A DNA stretch of 64,000 nucleotides from Clytia hemisphaerica. Its lineage: Eukaryota; Cnidaria; Hydrozoa; Leptothecata; Clytiidae. Every line of letters starts with the position of its first letter. Within the stretch, counting starts at the first letter, position 1. Below are positions 1 to 11,500 of this stretch, piece after piece. The translations under genes were made by a program, and so were the position numbers. The stretch spans positions 1,250,650-1,314,649 of the forward strand of contig CACVBU010000490.1 of the NCBI GenBank assembly GCA_902728285.1. The letters run 5' to 3'. A model generated the notes under the pieces. The model was not told the DNA's origin, made no database searches, and saw nothing but the letters and a program-made list of their open reading frames with translations.

Positions 1-854
1 CGATTACAGATATGGCTGTATTTTCGTAAAAGTCGCCAATTTTTTGGTCATTGGTGATTAAAGTTTCTTTTTCAACTGATTTTTTTTCAAAAAAAAAATC
101 AACTTTGACCCTCTTGCAAACATTTTAAACATTTTGAAGAAGTTTTAACCAAGTAGCAACAAAACCCAAGGCCGATTACAGATATGGCGTGTATTTTCGT
201 AAAAGTCGCCAATTCTGTTTTTGGTCATGTGATCAAAGTTTCTTTTTCAAACTGATTTTTTTTCAAACAAAAAAATCAACTTTGGACCCCTTGCAACATT
301 TTCTTAAAATTTGAAGAAGTTTAACCGAGTAGTAGCAACAAAAACCCAAAAATCAACTTTAACCTCTGGCCAAATTTTAGGCCTTTTGAATAACTTTTAA
401 ACGAGATCAACAAAAATCAAGGCCGATTACAGATATGGCGTCTATTTTCGTAAAAGTCGCCAATTCTGTTTTTGGTCATTGATTGGCAATCAGAGTTTCT
501 TTTTCAACTGATTTCTTTCAATGAAAAATCAACTTTAACTCTCTTGCAAACATTTTAGATCTTTTGAATAACTTTTAAACGAGATCAACAAAAATCAAGG
601 CCGATTACAGATATGGCGTCTATTTTCGTAAAAGTCGCCAACTCTGTTTTTGGTCATTGGCGATCAAAGTTTCTTTTTCAACTGATTTCTTTCAATGAAA
701 AATCAACTTTAACTCTCATGCAAACATTTTAGGCCTTTTGAATAACTTTTAAACGAGATCAACAAAAATCAAGGCCTATTACAGATATGGCGTCTATTTT
801 CGTAAAAGTCGCCAATTCTGTTTTTGGTCATTGGTAGGTCCAAAAAAGCTACTT
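1..854. repeat. Tandem array, about 176-bp unit, right end of a larger element
   Basis: The unit begins with GATTACAGATATGG and recurs at about 2, 174, 425, 603 and 777, giving periods near 172, 250, 178 and 175. The longer second unit holds an internal partial duplication. The array is cut by the left window edge. It ends in ATTGGTAGGTCCAAAAA (about 830-846), the same terminus found at 4738-4751 at the end of another array, so both look like the 3' ends of one element family. Confidence 0.85.
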
Positions 855-1515
855 AAGGTTGAAATATAAAATTAAGAAAATAAGTTTGTAATACCCTGTA
901 TTGCATTATCACATCTATTTAATTTCTAAACATGTTTAAATTCTAGCAAACTGTATTACGGTCGTCCATATACTATCGGGCCACTTAATCGAACAACATA
1001 TCCAGTGCATCAAAGAAACCCAAGTGGATCCATGGCTTAAAAATCTCCCTTTTAGCCAATCGGATAGTACTTAGAATAATTAACACGCACTCAGAATGAT
1101 CATTGCAGAAGTTGTTTTTCTGAATTTTTAAGAATGTCATGAGACAGTTTGAAGATGGTTTATTTAACTGAATAATCGACTGTCAGCACAAAACATATGC
1201 GGCAGATCATCAAAACAAGACTAGCATAAAATAAAGATTTGAGCAACCTCGCGAACCAGGGGGAATCATTGGCGAGGCGAGACGGGGAAAGAGAGGCCGC
1301 GGCTTTCTTATAATATGGTACAACTTATTATTTTGACTACAATCATGGACTTATGCTTTGTGTTAGCCAAAACCAATCACAATGCTCAATGAGCTTTATA
1401 CTAGAGTACAATCATGGACGAAATATTTGAGACAATGGGAATTTCTCTGCGAAATCTTATACGTGATACTTTTTTACCAGCTTTACCAATTAAACCATTA
1501 AAAAATGTTTATTCT
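855..1515. other. Intergenic, nothing recognised
   Basis: AT-rich sequence without a convincing ORF, RNA gene or repeat. A short GC-rich patch (about 1240-1305) stands out in base composition but matches nothing I know. Confidence 0.5.
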
Positions 1516-2739
1516 TTAAAGATAAAAGAAAACAATAACAGATTTCTTTTCACCGAAGTAATGGTTTTCTGAAACGTTAGAGAACAACCAGTCTTCACAA
1601 TCTTTAAGGTAACAATCAAACGTTGTGGTATGAATACACTGGTTTCTTTGTTCAGGGTGCAATAAAAATGATCTTGCATTTTTCAGGTCTGCTCTATTTG
1701 GGTATTCTACACTGAGAGTCTGAGGTCCGTCCATCTCTCCGTCGTGCTTTCTTTTGGTAAGAAGGAACAAAGGAGAGCAATAACCAGGCATTTCTTTTCT
1801 GATAAAATAATATCTTCTTTTTCCTTGTTTCACAAATTTTTGTACTTCATTTTCCAATAATGACGACATAGCTTCGTACCAATCCTCATATGATGTGAAA
1901 AGATTTGGTTCTGTTTCCATACCAAGGAAGTGTTTCTTAACACCCCAGAGAAGTTTATCTTCCGTGGTAGCGATTGACTTGCTTGTTTGTTTTAAGTTTA
2001 CTGGTTGCAGAATCGATAAGTGTTCCTTTTTCAAAACTGGACCATCTTCACTTTCCGATGATGGTAAAACTTCCGGCTTGAATTCTTTATGCAGCTCTAA
2101 AATTTTGCTAGCTTCTAACATCTCAATTTTGTGACGAAGAGATTGGATGACAAACTCTTTTTCTTTTTCCATTTCCAAAAATTTAACTGTATTGGTATGT
2201 TCTATATGTTTCATTTTCGATGTCAATTCGTTTTCCTTGGCAGCTATTTTTGTTTGGTACTCATACTCTTTCACAAGTAATGATTTCTCCATTTCATTTA
2301 TTTTCGCTTTGCATTCGTTTTCCTTGGCAGTAATTTCATTGTCTTTTTCTAACAGTGCCTTGTCTTTTTCTGACAGTCTGTTCTGAAATTCTTTTTGCTG
2401 TTTCAGCATTTCTTTTTCCATTTCACAATCAAGCACAACTTTCTTACCCTCCATCTCGTGTGAGGTTTTCAACTTCATGAATTCAAATTCATGACTTAAA
2501 GATTGATTGTCTTTTTCAAGCTTTAAAATCTTCATCTTTTGTTCGTTGTCTTGTTTGGACATTTCTTTCTCCAATTCAAGAATTTTGATGCGATTTTCGA
2601 ATGTCAATTTTTGAATCTGCTTGTCATGGTCTTCCTTGAGTTTTGAAATTTCAACGGCGCTATTGTCAACTTTGTTGGTGACATTCCTACCTGTAGCACT
2701 GTGTGCCAAGTTGCATTCATCGCAATGTGCAGAGTCCAT
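1516..2739 (-). CDS. Coiled-coil protein with unrecognised C-terminal domain
   Basis: A single uninterrupted 407-residue ORF on the minus strand. Residues about 30-225 are almost pure heptad-type Lys/Glu-rich coiled coil with repeated phrases such as ALLEKDNE, AKENECK and AAKENEL, so it grew partly by internal duplication. Residues about 255-407 look globular, with aromatic-rich stretches (SYEDWYEAM, KRRYYFIRKEMPGYCSPLF, DCEDWLF). The N-terminus has CDEC but no full zinc motif. There is no signal peptide or membrane segment. I do not recognise the family. The lack of introns, unlike its neighbours, and its position between two repeat arrays suggest a retrocopy or a transposon-associated ORF, but it is intact and may be a real gene. 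Confidence 0.6.
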   Translation of the reverse strand: MDSAHCDECNLAHSATGRNVTNKVDNSAVEISKLKEDHDKQIQKLTFENRIKILELEKEMSKQDNEQKMKILKLEKDNQSLSHEFEFMKLKTSHEMEGKKVVLDCEMEKEMLKQQKEFQNRLSEKDKALLEKDNEITAKENECKAKINEMEKSLLVKEYEYQTKIAAKENELTSKMKHIEHTNTVKFLEMEKEKEFVIQSLRHKIEMLEASKILELHKEFKPEVLPSSESEDGPVLKKEHLSILQPVNLKQTSKSIATTEDKLLWGVKKHFLGMETEPNLFTSYEDWYEAMSSLLENEVQKFVKQGKRRYYFIRKEMPGYCSPLFLLTKRKHDGEMDGPQTLSVEYPNRADLKNARSFLLHPEQRNQCIHTTTFDCYLKDCEDWLFSNVSENHYFGEKKSVIVFFYL

Positions 2740-2974
2740 TTATTTTTGGTTTGATCTAAATGAGAATCATACAATGATTAGACAAAAGACGAACATTAGC
2801 TCTATTTGTGTGAAGATGACATAACGATTACATTACATTACCATCAACATCAGAAGCTTTATCGTGCTGGTTACGAAGTTGAAGCAGGGGTTACGAAAAC
2901 AAGATATTGGATTCATAATCCATCAATATCAAAGAAGATGTAGTGATTCTAGCGCTTGTAATGGAATTCTACAT

Positions 2975-3224
2975 ACACGTTTTTTTTTTTATAAGAACGT
3001 CAGAAATTTTCGAAGCCTTCGGATGTTCTTAGTTTTTGGGATTTGAAGCCTAAAAATGTTCTTAAAATGTTCTTATTTTCAGCATTTTTTGAGCATTTTG
3101 ATGTAATTTCTTAAGAAATTGCATGTTTTTAAGTCTCCAAAGCCTTGGTATGTTCTTAGAATGTTCTTAAATTTTTGGGCTTCGAAGCCTTATGTTCTTA
3201 TATAGTTTGTTCTTATAAAAAATA
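2975..3224. mobile_element. MITE, ACACG...ATAAGAAC family, copy 1
   Basis: Starts ACACG followed by a T-run and ATAAGAAC, and ends GTTCTTATAAAAAATAC, an imperfect inverted repeat. Inside are many short ATGTTCTTA / GAAGCCTT blocks. The same pattern recurs at 60851-61115 and 61246-61506 and in partial form at 23400-23575, 52556-52796 and 58673-58832. Confidence 0.7.
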
Positions 3225-3394
3225 CAAGCTAGATGCTGAATGGACCTACCTGATGATGAAAGTTAGATAACAATAAGGAGAAAAATGAAAACAATCACGT
3301 CAGAAAATATAGCGTTTATAGCGAGATTGCAAAACGCCTTAAATTTTATCATTGATAGTTGATGGGGAGAGGGAAGGAGAGTAGGGAAAAAAGA

Positions 3395-4680
3395 AATAGA
3401 AAGTTCCAGTTGCAAAAATCAGTTTTATTGATAATTGAATCATGCTTGATGACGTTCGCGTTGTTAAAAAATAGGGAAAAACTAATGATGAAATCTCGAG
3501 AGAAAATGCCAAAAAAAAAAAAAAACCGGTTTTTCCAGCATATTTCTGGCATTTCGGCCGGCCGGAAAAGTACGTTAATTGAAAATCAGGCTCTGTCATA
3601 TTTAGGTATTGCCATTTTGCATCAGTGTGCAAAATTTCATGAAAAAAAAATAGAAAGTACAGCTCGAGAAATTCAAGAAATACCGTTTTTTCCGGCGAAA
3701 TAGGCTGTTTTCCGGGCGCTTTTTTTTTTTTTAGAAAGTTCCGGCTTCAAAAATCACTTTTATTGACAATTAAACATGCTTGATGGTGGGCATTGCTATC
3801 AATAATGTTTTTTGTGGAAAAAACAAAAACGAAATATAAGGAAAAAGTCCGATGAAAATCTGCCAAAAACACGGCGATTTCCGGGATATTTCCGGCATTT
3901 TCAGCCGGAATAGAATTTTTCTCAAAAATCGGACTAGGCCATGTTTTAGACATTGTTAATACGCATCTTTGTGCAAAAAGTCAGAAAAAACTAATGATGA
4001 AATCTCGGGAAAATGCCAAAAAGCCGGTTTTTCCGGCATATTTCCGGCATTTTCGGCCGGAAAAGTACGTTAATTGAAAATCAGGCTCTGCCATATTTTA
4101 GGTATTGACATTTTGCATCAGTGTGCAAAATTTCATGAAAAAATATAAAGTAGCTAGAGCATTCAAGAAAGAGAAATTCAAGAAAAAACCGTTTTTCCGG
4201 CGACGAAAATAGGCGTTCCGTTCCGGCGATTTTTTAGAAAGTTCCGGCTTCAAAAATCACTTTTATTGACAATTAAACCATGCTTGATGGTGGGCATTGC
4301 TACAAATAATGTTTTTGTGTGAAAAAAAAAAAAAAACAACGAAATATAAGGAAAAAGTCCAATGAAAATCTGCAAAAACGGCGATTTCCGGGATATTTCC
4401 GGCATTTTCAGCCGGAATAGAATTTTTCTCAAAAATCGGACTAATCCATGTTTTAGGCATTGCTAATACGCATCTTTGTGCAAAAAGTCAGAAAAAACTA
4501 ATGATGAAATCTCGAGAAAATGCCAAAAAACCGGTTTTTCCGGCATATTTCCGGCATTTTCGGCCGGAAATGAATTTTTTTCGAAAATCGGGCTCCGTCA
4601 CATTTTGGGAATTACCATTTTGCATCTTTGTGCCAAAAATTAGGAAAAACTAATGAGCCAATCCCGAGAAAAGCTAGTAA
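3395..4680. repeat. Higher-order tandem repeat, period about 508 bp
   Basis: AATGATGAAATCTCG recurs at 3484, 3992 and 4501 (steps 508 and 509). GGCTTCAAAAATCACTTTTA recurs at about 3742 and 4248. Each 508-bp unit holds two diverged half-units that both contain CCGGCATATTTCCGGCATTT or its relatives. The short ORFs here are frames through the repeat and are not genes. Confidence 0.85.
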
Positions 4681-4710
4681 CGAACGGACGAACGAACGAA
4701 CGAACGAACA
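4681..4710. repeat. (CGAA)n microsatellite
   Basis: About six units of ACGA/CGAA close the 508-bp array. It is the same tetranucleotide as the 310-bp array at 28861-29171. Confidence 0.85.
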
Positions 4711-4746
4711 GAGGTTAATTTATAGGACCTCCACCGGGGTAGGTCC

Positions 4747-5535
4747 AAAAACGTGTACAGAACATGTGCTCGAAATACTGGAAAATGAAATTTATACAAG
4801 ACTGATATTTCTATAGCCCTATAAACAAAGTGCATAAGCTTGCTATCGCTTTTTCAAACTCTGAACGGGAATTCTAGTTTGTTAGAATAACAGGGGAGAT
4901 TGAGAATTATAGAGAGTATTTGAGGGTTTACCATTGACAGAAACTAATGCATGTAATTCCTTAATAATAGAAAGATTCGAATAATACAAGATCGAATTAG
5001 CATGAGTCGACTGACTTTAAGCTGTCTCTCCGAAGGCTATTTACCTTATTACACGAAGATTACTAGTCATTTTATTTATATGTTTCAGCTGATTTCAAAA
5101 ATTCAAATGAGACCTATGAACAGAGCAAACATATTATAAACGTTCAAAACAAATGCAGAATGTGAGCTAATTGCTTTGTCTACTTTATTTTGATTTTACG
5201 CTGTAAGAGAGAGATTAATCGAGTGCAAATATAAATTGGTAGAATGCAGAAAAATTAATTGTTCTGAAAACACTGCAAACATTGGTAACGCACTTATTCT
5301 GTATAACTTTGATTGCAACCTTCCCCCAGCGAGGTGATAGAAAATCTTTACTTTCGCTATTGGATATAATCGTTCGAAAATTGAAAATTTTGATTTTCAA
5401 AGTGAAGAGCTTGTCAAGCCGGTAAAATAAGATTTTGTAAATAGAAATGGGGCAATAACTTGGAAATAATCAAGGAAAGAAGATCAAAGACGCAAACATT
5501 TGATTGGCTACACATATATTACATATTGAAGCGAA
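4747..5535. other. Intergenic and likely GGT promoter region
   Basis: No ORF or repeat recognised. The segment directly precedes the ATG of the gamma-glutamyltransferase gene and should hold its promoter, but I see no clear TATA box or initiator. Confidence 0.4.
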
Positions 5536-8500
5536 ATGAAGATACTAGCAATTTGCTCAATTATATTACTGGGAATTGTTGTTTTCACATCTAGCAAACA
5601 GAGGTAGGTACAAATCAGGTATCAGTTTATCCCATTGTGCAAGCATTACTTTGATGTCGACATAGATCTCCGGTGCCCCACACAATACACGCTTTTTTAT
5701 AAAAATGGTGTAAATCAATTTCACCATGGATATTCTTAACTTTCTTGGGAAAATCATCCTAAAATATTCTTACAGCATTCTTAGGTTAGGATCTTAATTC
5801 AGACTAGATTTAACATTTAGTACAGTAGCCAAATTCCATGATGGTGATATTCTTAGCATTATTCTTAATTATTTTGTTCATTTTCATCATGGACATTCTT
5901 ATAAAGTGTATTCTTATAAAAAAAGCGTGTATTCATAAACCATTTCGTTTCTGTAATGTCTGAACATAGTCTAACAAGCCGTTCGTTCGCAAGTAGTGAT
6001 ACAACCAACTCTCTCTAATTCGAATCTCTATTATTCGAATCTTTCTGTAATTCGAACTAGAATATTGGTCCCCCCGGCAGCTGGAAAATGGTTCAAATTA
6101 CTCTCTGTGATTCTAATTCTTTTTTAATTCAAATAAAACTTTTGGTCCTTTGAAGATCATCCTTTTCAGTTCTGAGCTGAAGATCAGTCATTGATCAGCC
6201 TGAGTTTTAACAAATATAACACCCCCTTCTTACTTGAAAAATTAGCCAAAAAATTGTCTCCAGTGGAAAAATATACTCAGATCATCAGATAAGCCAATCC
6301 TCACTGCAAAATATTATGCTATTTTTTTCCATCCCCACTGAATCTTCTGGCTCGAAAACAATGGAATCCAAATCCCCAGCCATAAAAACATGGGAATATC
6401 AATCCCCATCGAGTTTTGGTCCTTTACTTTTATCTCCACCAGGTGTGAAGAAATCCTACCGGGTCTGTGAGAAGGGGATGTAATATACATATCATAATCT
6501 CGTAAAAATATTGTCTTACTTTCTTTTTTCTTTTAGAAACAAGATCAAAAAACAATGGAAAACTCAAGCAAAAGGTAGGAGGACTCACAAGAAACATTCA
6601 GTGATCAAAGCAAACTGAAGTTTTGGTGAATTATTCAGAATTTTGAGAAGGAAAAAGACACTTTATATACTTTGCTGAGACGGAACTCCGTCTGGGAAGG
6701 AAGAACTTTTAACACTGAACATTCTCTGTGTAAAAGCTTGGACAGATACTTAAGTTGCATTTATCTTAAATATTAGAACCCCTTCAACAATTCATGAGAA
6801 TTTTTCCAACTATAATATTTTGCAGTTGGAAATCCCTTAACAAGAGAGAATTACTAATACAAATAAACCTCTTTACACATTTTAAGGTAACAAAAGGGTG
6901 CACGCCGCCAGCGAGATGCCCGCCCTAGACACACTCCGCCCTTCGGAATACAAGAACGCAGCCGTTGCAGCAGACCATGAGATTTGTTCAACGATGGGCC
7001 AAAAAATCTTAAAAGAAAACAATAAAGCTACAGCTGCTGATGCATTGGTGAGTTATTTCGATTGAAATTATGTTCATAATATACACATAGACACGATTGT
7101 TGTAAGTCGAAATATTTCTGGTCTAGAGTCGTTAGTAATCCGTGTAATTCATAATACAGTAATATAGGTGTTATATAATAATACGAAAATTGTAATGAGA
7201 TAATATCAGTAGACAATCATAGACAATCAGGTTACAATTAGTCCCCTTCCTTTTTTTTGAATCATTTTCTACAAACACGGGATTAGTCGTTCAGTATGCT
7301 AGACTATATTTTTTCAGACAAAAATGAATTATTTTTTGAGCTTCAAGGACAATGAGCAATTACATCATGGACCCAAGAGCTGATTGGATTTAAGTGACGT
7401 AAAATTAGTCAATACGTCACTTTCAACCAATCAGCTGTTGGGTTAGTGAAAGACATTGCAATGGCGTATATCATGAATGACAGCAGTCATCCTATCGAGC
7501 AACAGAAGACCTCACAATTATACAAAAACATTCAATTTAAAGTCAGGGTAAGCCCCAGAAGAAAACTTTACCTAAAGAAAATTGTAACAACAAGCGATTG
7601 TAAAAAAGATAGGTTCTTAGAGACCCACGGCGTGCCTTGAACCTCAATCCTTTAATAAATAAAATTTTATACAAGGATTCTTCTCGTTCAGGTGACAACG
7701 CATTGTTGTGTAGAAATAGTCCAAAGTCATTCCACAGGACTTGGTGGAGGAGGCTTCGTCGTATATTATGACAAGAGCAGTGGTAAGATTTATACATTTT
7801 TTATAAGCATAACGTTTATAAGCAGAGAAAATCCTTGAGAAAATGAAGTTTATAAGCATAATTATCTAAAAAATAAGCATATAAGAAGCATATTACTGAG
7901 CTTGCTTTTTAGGTGTGTAAGTGGAAAAATAAATTAAACTGTATTTTAATTTAAAGAATACAAGCGTAAACGCGGCCATCATTCATAACTTTCCTGAAAA
8001 ATCTTTGTGTCATTACTTATTTCCCTGTCCTCATGTATAGCAACGACAGATTTTGGAAAAATTGGAGACTAAATTTTTCGCAAAAATAAGCATGTGATAA
8101 ACAAAATTTGAGCATGAGTCTAAAATATTTCACAATTTCACAAGACTCATTTTTAGCTTAAATTCTACACAAGAAAGCCTCAGATTTGCAAGGAGGGGTC
8201 TAAAATAAGAAGGGCAGTATGGGTCGCAATATTAAGATCAAAATTATCCATGTCATCCACATGGAGAGGTTGTGCAAAAACAATGCACTAAAAAGTGAGA
8301 TGAGAGGATCTTTTTAGACCGAATTTTGAAAAAACAGATCATTTTTGCCTTAAAAATGGACAAAAATTTATAAAAAATACCCCATGGACTGTTTTTTTCG
8401 TCCAAATTTACGTCCGTTCCAACGTACTATTCTAACCTTCTTCTACTTATAGGGAATTCTCACGCATATGACTTCCGAGAGACGTTACCCTATGGTTATC

Positions 8501-11500
8501 AAGAATCGACAAGTAAGTTGCCCTTAAGGCTGATTGCCGAAAATTCACAAAAATGAACTGATAAAATAACTCATACACTAATCCGCTATATAACACGTGA
8601 TCACACAAGCCTGCACAAAAGCCTGCACTAAAAAAAATAGCAACTAGTTCATCGCAAAAAACTAGCAAGCAAAACAAGCACAAGCCATTCAAGTCAAAAA
8701 TAAATTGAACTATGTTTTTATTCTCAAACTCAGATCAAACGCAGGGAGAAACCGTTTTAGTACCTGGTGTATTGAAAGGTCTCCACGAAGTATGGAAGGA
8801 TTTTGGTGAAGTGAGTTGGGAAAAGTTATGGGAACCGTGTGTCAACCTTGCCAGAAACGGATTCACCATTCACGACTCATTGGCCAATGCTATCGAAGCG
8901 AAAGAGGATTATATTATGAAGAATGAAAATTTGAAGTAAGTTACTTACACGCTTTCTAGAACATTGTATACCCCTGGAAAATGGCTAAATCTATCTGCAA
9001 AAAAACCTTGAAATTTTTATACCCTAAAGTGAGGGGGACGAACTTAACTCCCTCAAGATTGTGGAATAAATTTCAACACTGGAAAATTATAAAATCTTTT
9101 CTTGGATCCCTCGGAAATCTTTCTAGAATTATCACCTGGAAATGTTTGTCCAACCTTGTATGGTCAAAAAATGGAATGGTCAAAAAATGGAATGGCCAAA
9201 TAAACCCTTCGAAAACTAATTATATCTCCTTTTTTCAGGATTTTATACGCACCCAATGGAGTGTTATTACGTAAAGGAGATAACTTCAAACGACCTATCT
9301 TAGCAAATACTTTTGAAAAGATCGCCAAAGATGGAGGAGCTGACATTTTCTATGAGTAAGTAAGAAATTCTTCTCTTGGCTATACACCTTTTCGACCGTA
9401 GCCGCCAATTGTCCGCTTTATCCCACTAAAACCGTCCCATTCCTTTTCTCGCACCTATAGACAATAGAAAAATGTGTCAAAAAAGGATTGGATCGAGTTT
9501 AAGGGGATAATTAAATAATTAAGTGGCACGTGACTACTATCAGGTGTATTATGCTTAGTTGTCATTGATCCCAGACGTTTTGCTTATGGCGTTACAATTT
9601 TTGCCATAAAAAATTTTTCTAGAGCTTAATTTGCGTCCTCCCTCTCAGGAAATTTTTGATTGCTTGAGCATTATCGGGAACACTTCTCAGTCACATTGTT
9701 TTCAACTGCTCTCAAAGCAGAGAGTCTTTTTTAAATTTTGTATAGAATTACACCAATGGAACCATTGAGGGGCTTCGAACTCTGAAGCGAATATGGATAC
9801 AGCAGCTCCCATCTTGAAAATCAGAAAGAAACGATTCTTCTTTGAAGTTTATTTTCAGGCTTGAAACCGAGAAATTCTTTAAAGACAGTTTTGTAAAAAT
9901 ACATATTAACACTTAATTCTAGGGGTGAAATTGCAGAGCAAATCGTAGCAGACATCAAAGCAGCGGGCGGAAGAATGGAGCTCTCAGATCTTAAAGGTTT
10001 CAAAGTTGAGAAAAGAGATCCATTAAAAACGACTGTCAACAAACTACAAATGTTATCTACGCCACCACCCGGTTCTGGCGCCCTCATCTCCTTAGCTTTG
10101 AAAATTATGGAGAAATTCAAATGGTCACCCGAGAACCAATATAAAGAGCAAGATTTATTGTACCATAACATGATTGAAGCATTGAAGTTCGCATACGCAC
10201 CTCAAACGTTTATGGGAGATCCAAATTTCACTAAAAACACGGACGAGGTAAGGGGAAAGTAATCGTAGGAGCGAAAAGAGAGAGAGAAAAGCTAATGGGC
10301 GAGAGGGGTGAGCGGCACTTTAATCGTTTCCAAACAGAGCTATTATTTTAGCAAACGCCATTTCGTCTTTGACTCTCTGCGCTCAAATTAACGGACTAGG
10401 TCACTATCTATGTAAGGGAAAAATAAGGTGTTGGTAAACTTTTAATCCTTCTGTGATGCCACCAAGTATTTCATGTTTTTCATGTTTTGTTTAATTAAGT
10501 AATTTCCACCATTATGGAAGCAAACGTTTGAATCTACGTAGAGTCATTTACTTACGCAAATCGCGGAACAGAAGCAACGTAACTTAAAACAAAACATTAA
10601 AACCTCCACTTTAATTATTTCAAACCTCCGATTGGGCTCTTCCAGAAAAAATGGGGGGGGTGGAGGATATATTGTCCGGGGGTAGCAAAAAATCATCAAA
10701 ATTTGCCTTGGCCGGGGTGTAAATTAATTGGTGTGTTCGGGGGGTCAGCAGATGCTTGTCCGGGGGCCAAAAATCACCCTGTCCGAGAGGTAAATCACTA
10801 AAAATTGTAATATCCTCCACCCCCCATGTAAAATTTTTTTCTGGAAGAGCCCATTACGGCGTAATACCTAATAAGAATTTTGTTAAAAATTATTTTGAAC
10901 ATTTTTCTTCAGGTTGCGAAATACATGCTTGATGACGATACAGCGAAAGAGATGTATAAGAGAATAGACAAAGAATCGCACCGTGTGGAATATTACAAAC
11001 CGTTCAGCACAGCGGAAGATGTTGCCAAAACGGGAACCACTCATATTTCTATCTTAGATAAGAGCGGCAATGGGTGTGGTGCTACCACTTCTATCAACGC
11101 ATAGTAAGCTACAATTGAATTTCCGCCTACTTAGACTAGAGTAGTTTATTATCCTTGTAATACAGTAATATAGGCGTTATATGATAATACGATAATTCGA
11201 TAATTGTTACGGGGAAATTTCACGTTTTTCGATGAAATTTATTCCTGAAGGTTGAGTAATACTTTTACTCGCGAGGATTTGAAAACTGCAAGATTTTGCT
11301 GGACGCGAGAATTTCTGACCTTAAAGTGACTGATCTTTTGTATTTTTTTAATCTCAACTTCATTTTTCTAGCTTTGGTTCAAAACTGCGTTCGAAAGAGC
11401 TAGGGTTCATTTACAATAACGAATTGGCTGACTTCAGTGAATTTTGGCAACGTGTCTACAACTTGACGTCCGATAAAAAGGTATAGAAGTTTTTCAACTT

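Larger units (their letters stand above)
3228..4746. mobile_element. Array-bearing element with GGACCTACC/GGTAGGTCC ends
   Basis: The left end contains GGACCTACC (3242-3250) and the right end its exact reverse complement GGTAGGTCC (4738-4746). Most of the interior is a tandem repeat (3395-4680) and it closes with a short (CGAA)n tract. A second copy of the left end lies at 28686 next to the large (CGAA)n array, and the right end recurs at 833. No ORF of transposase type is visible, so it would be non-autonomous. Confidence 0.6.

Noticed and set aside
3339..4460. Several short ORFs in both strands
   Set aside because: They lie wholly in the 508-bp tandem repeat and differ only by repeat divergence.
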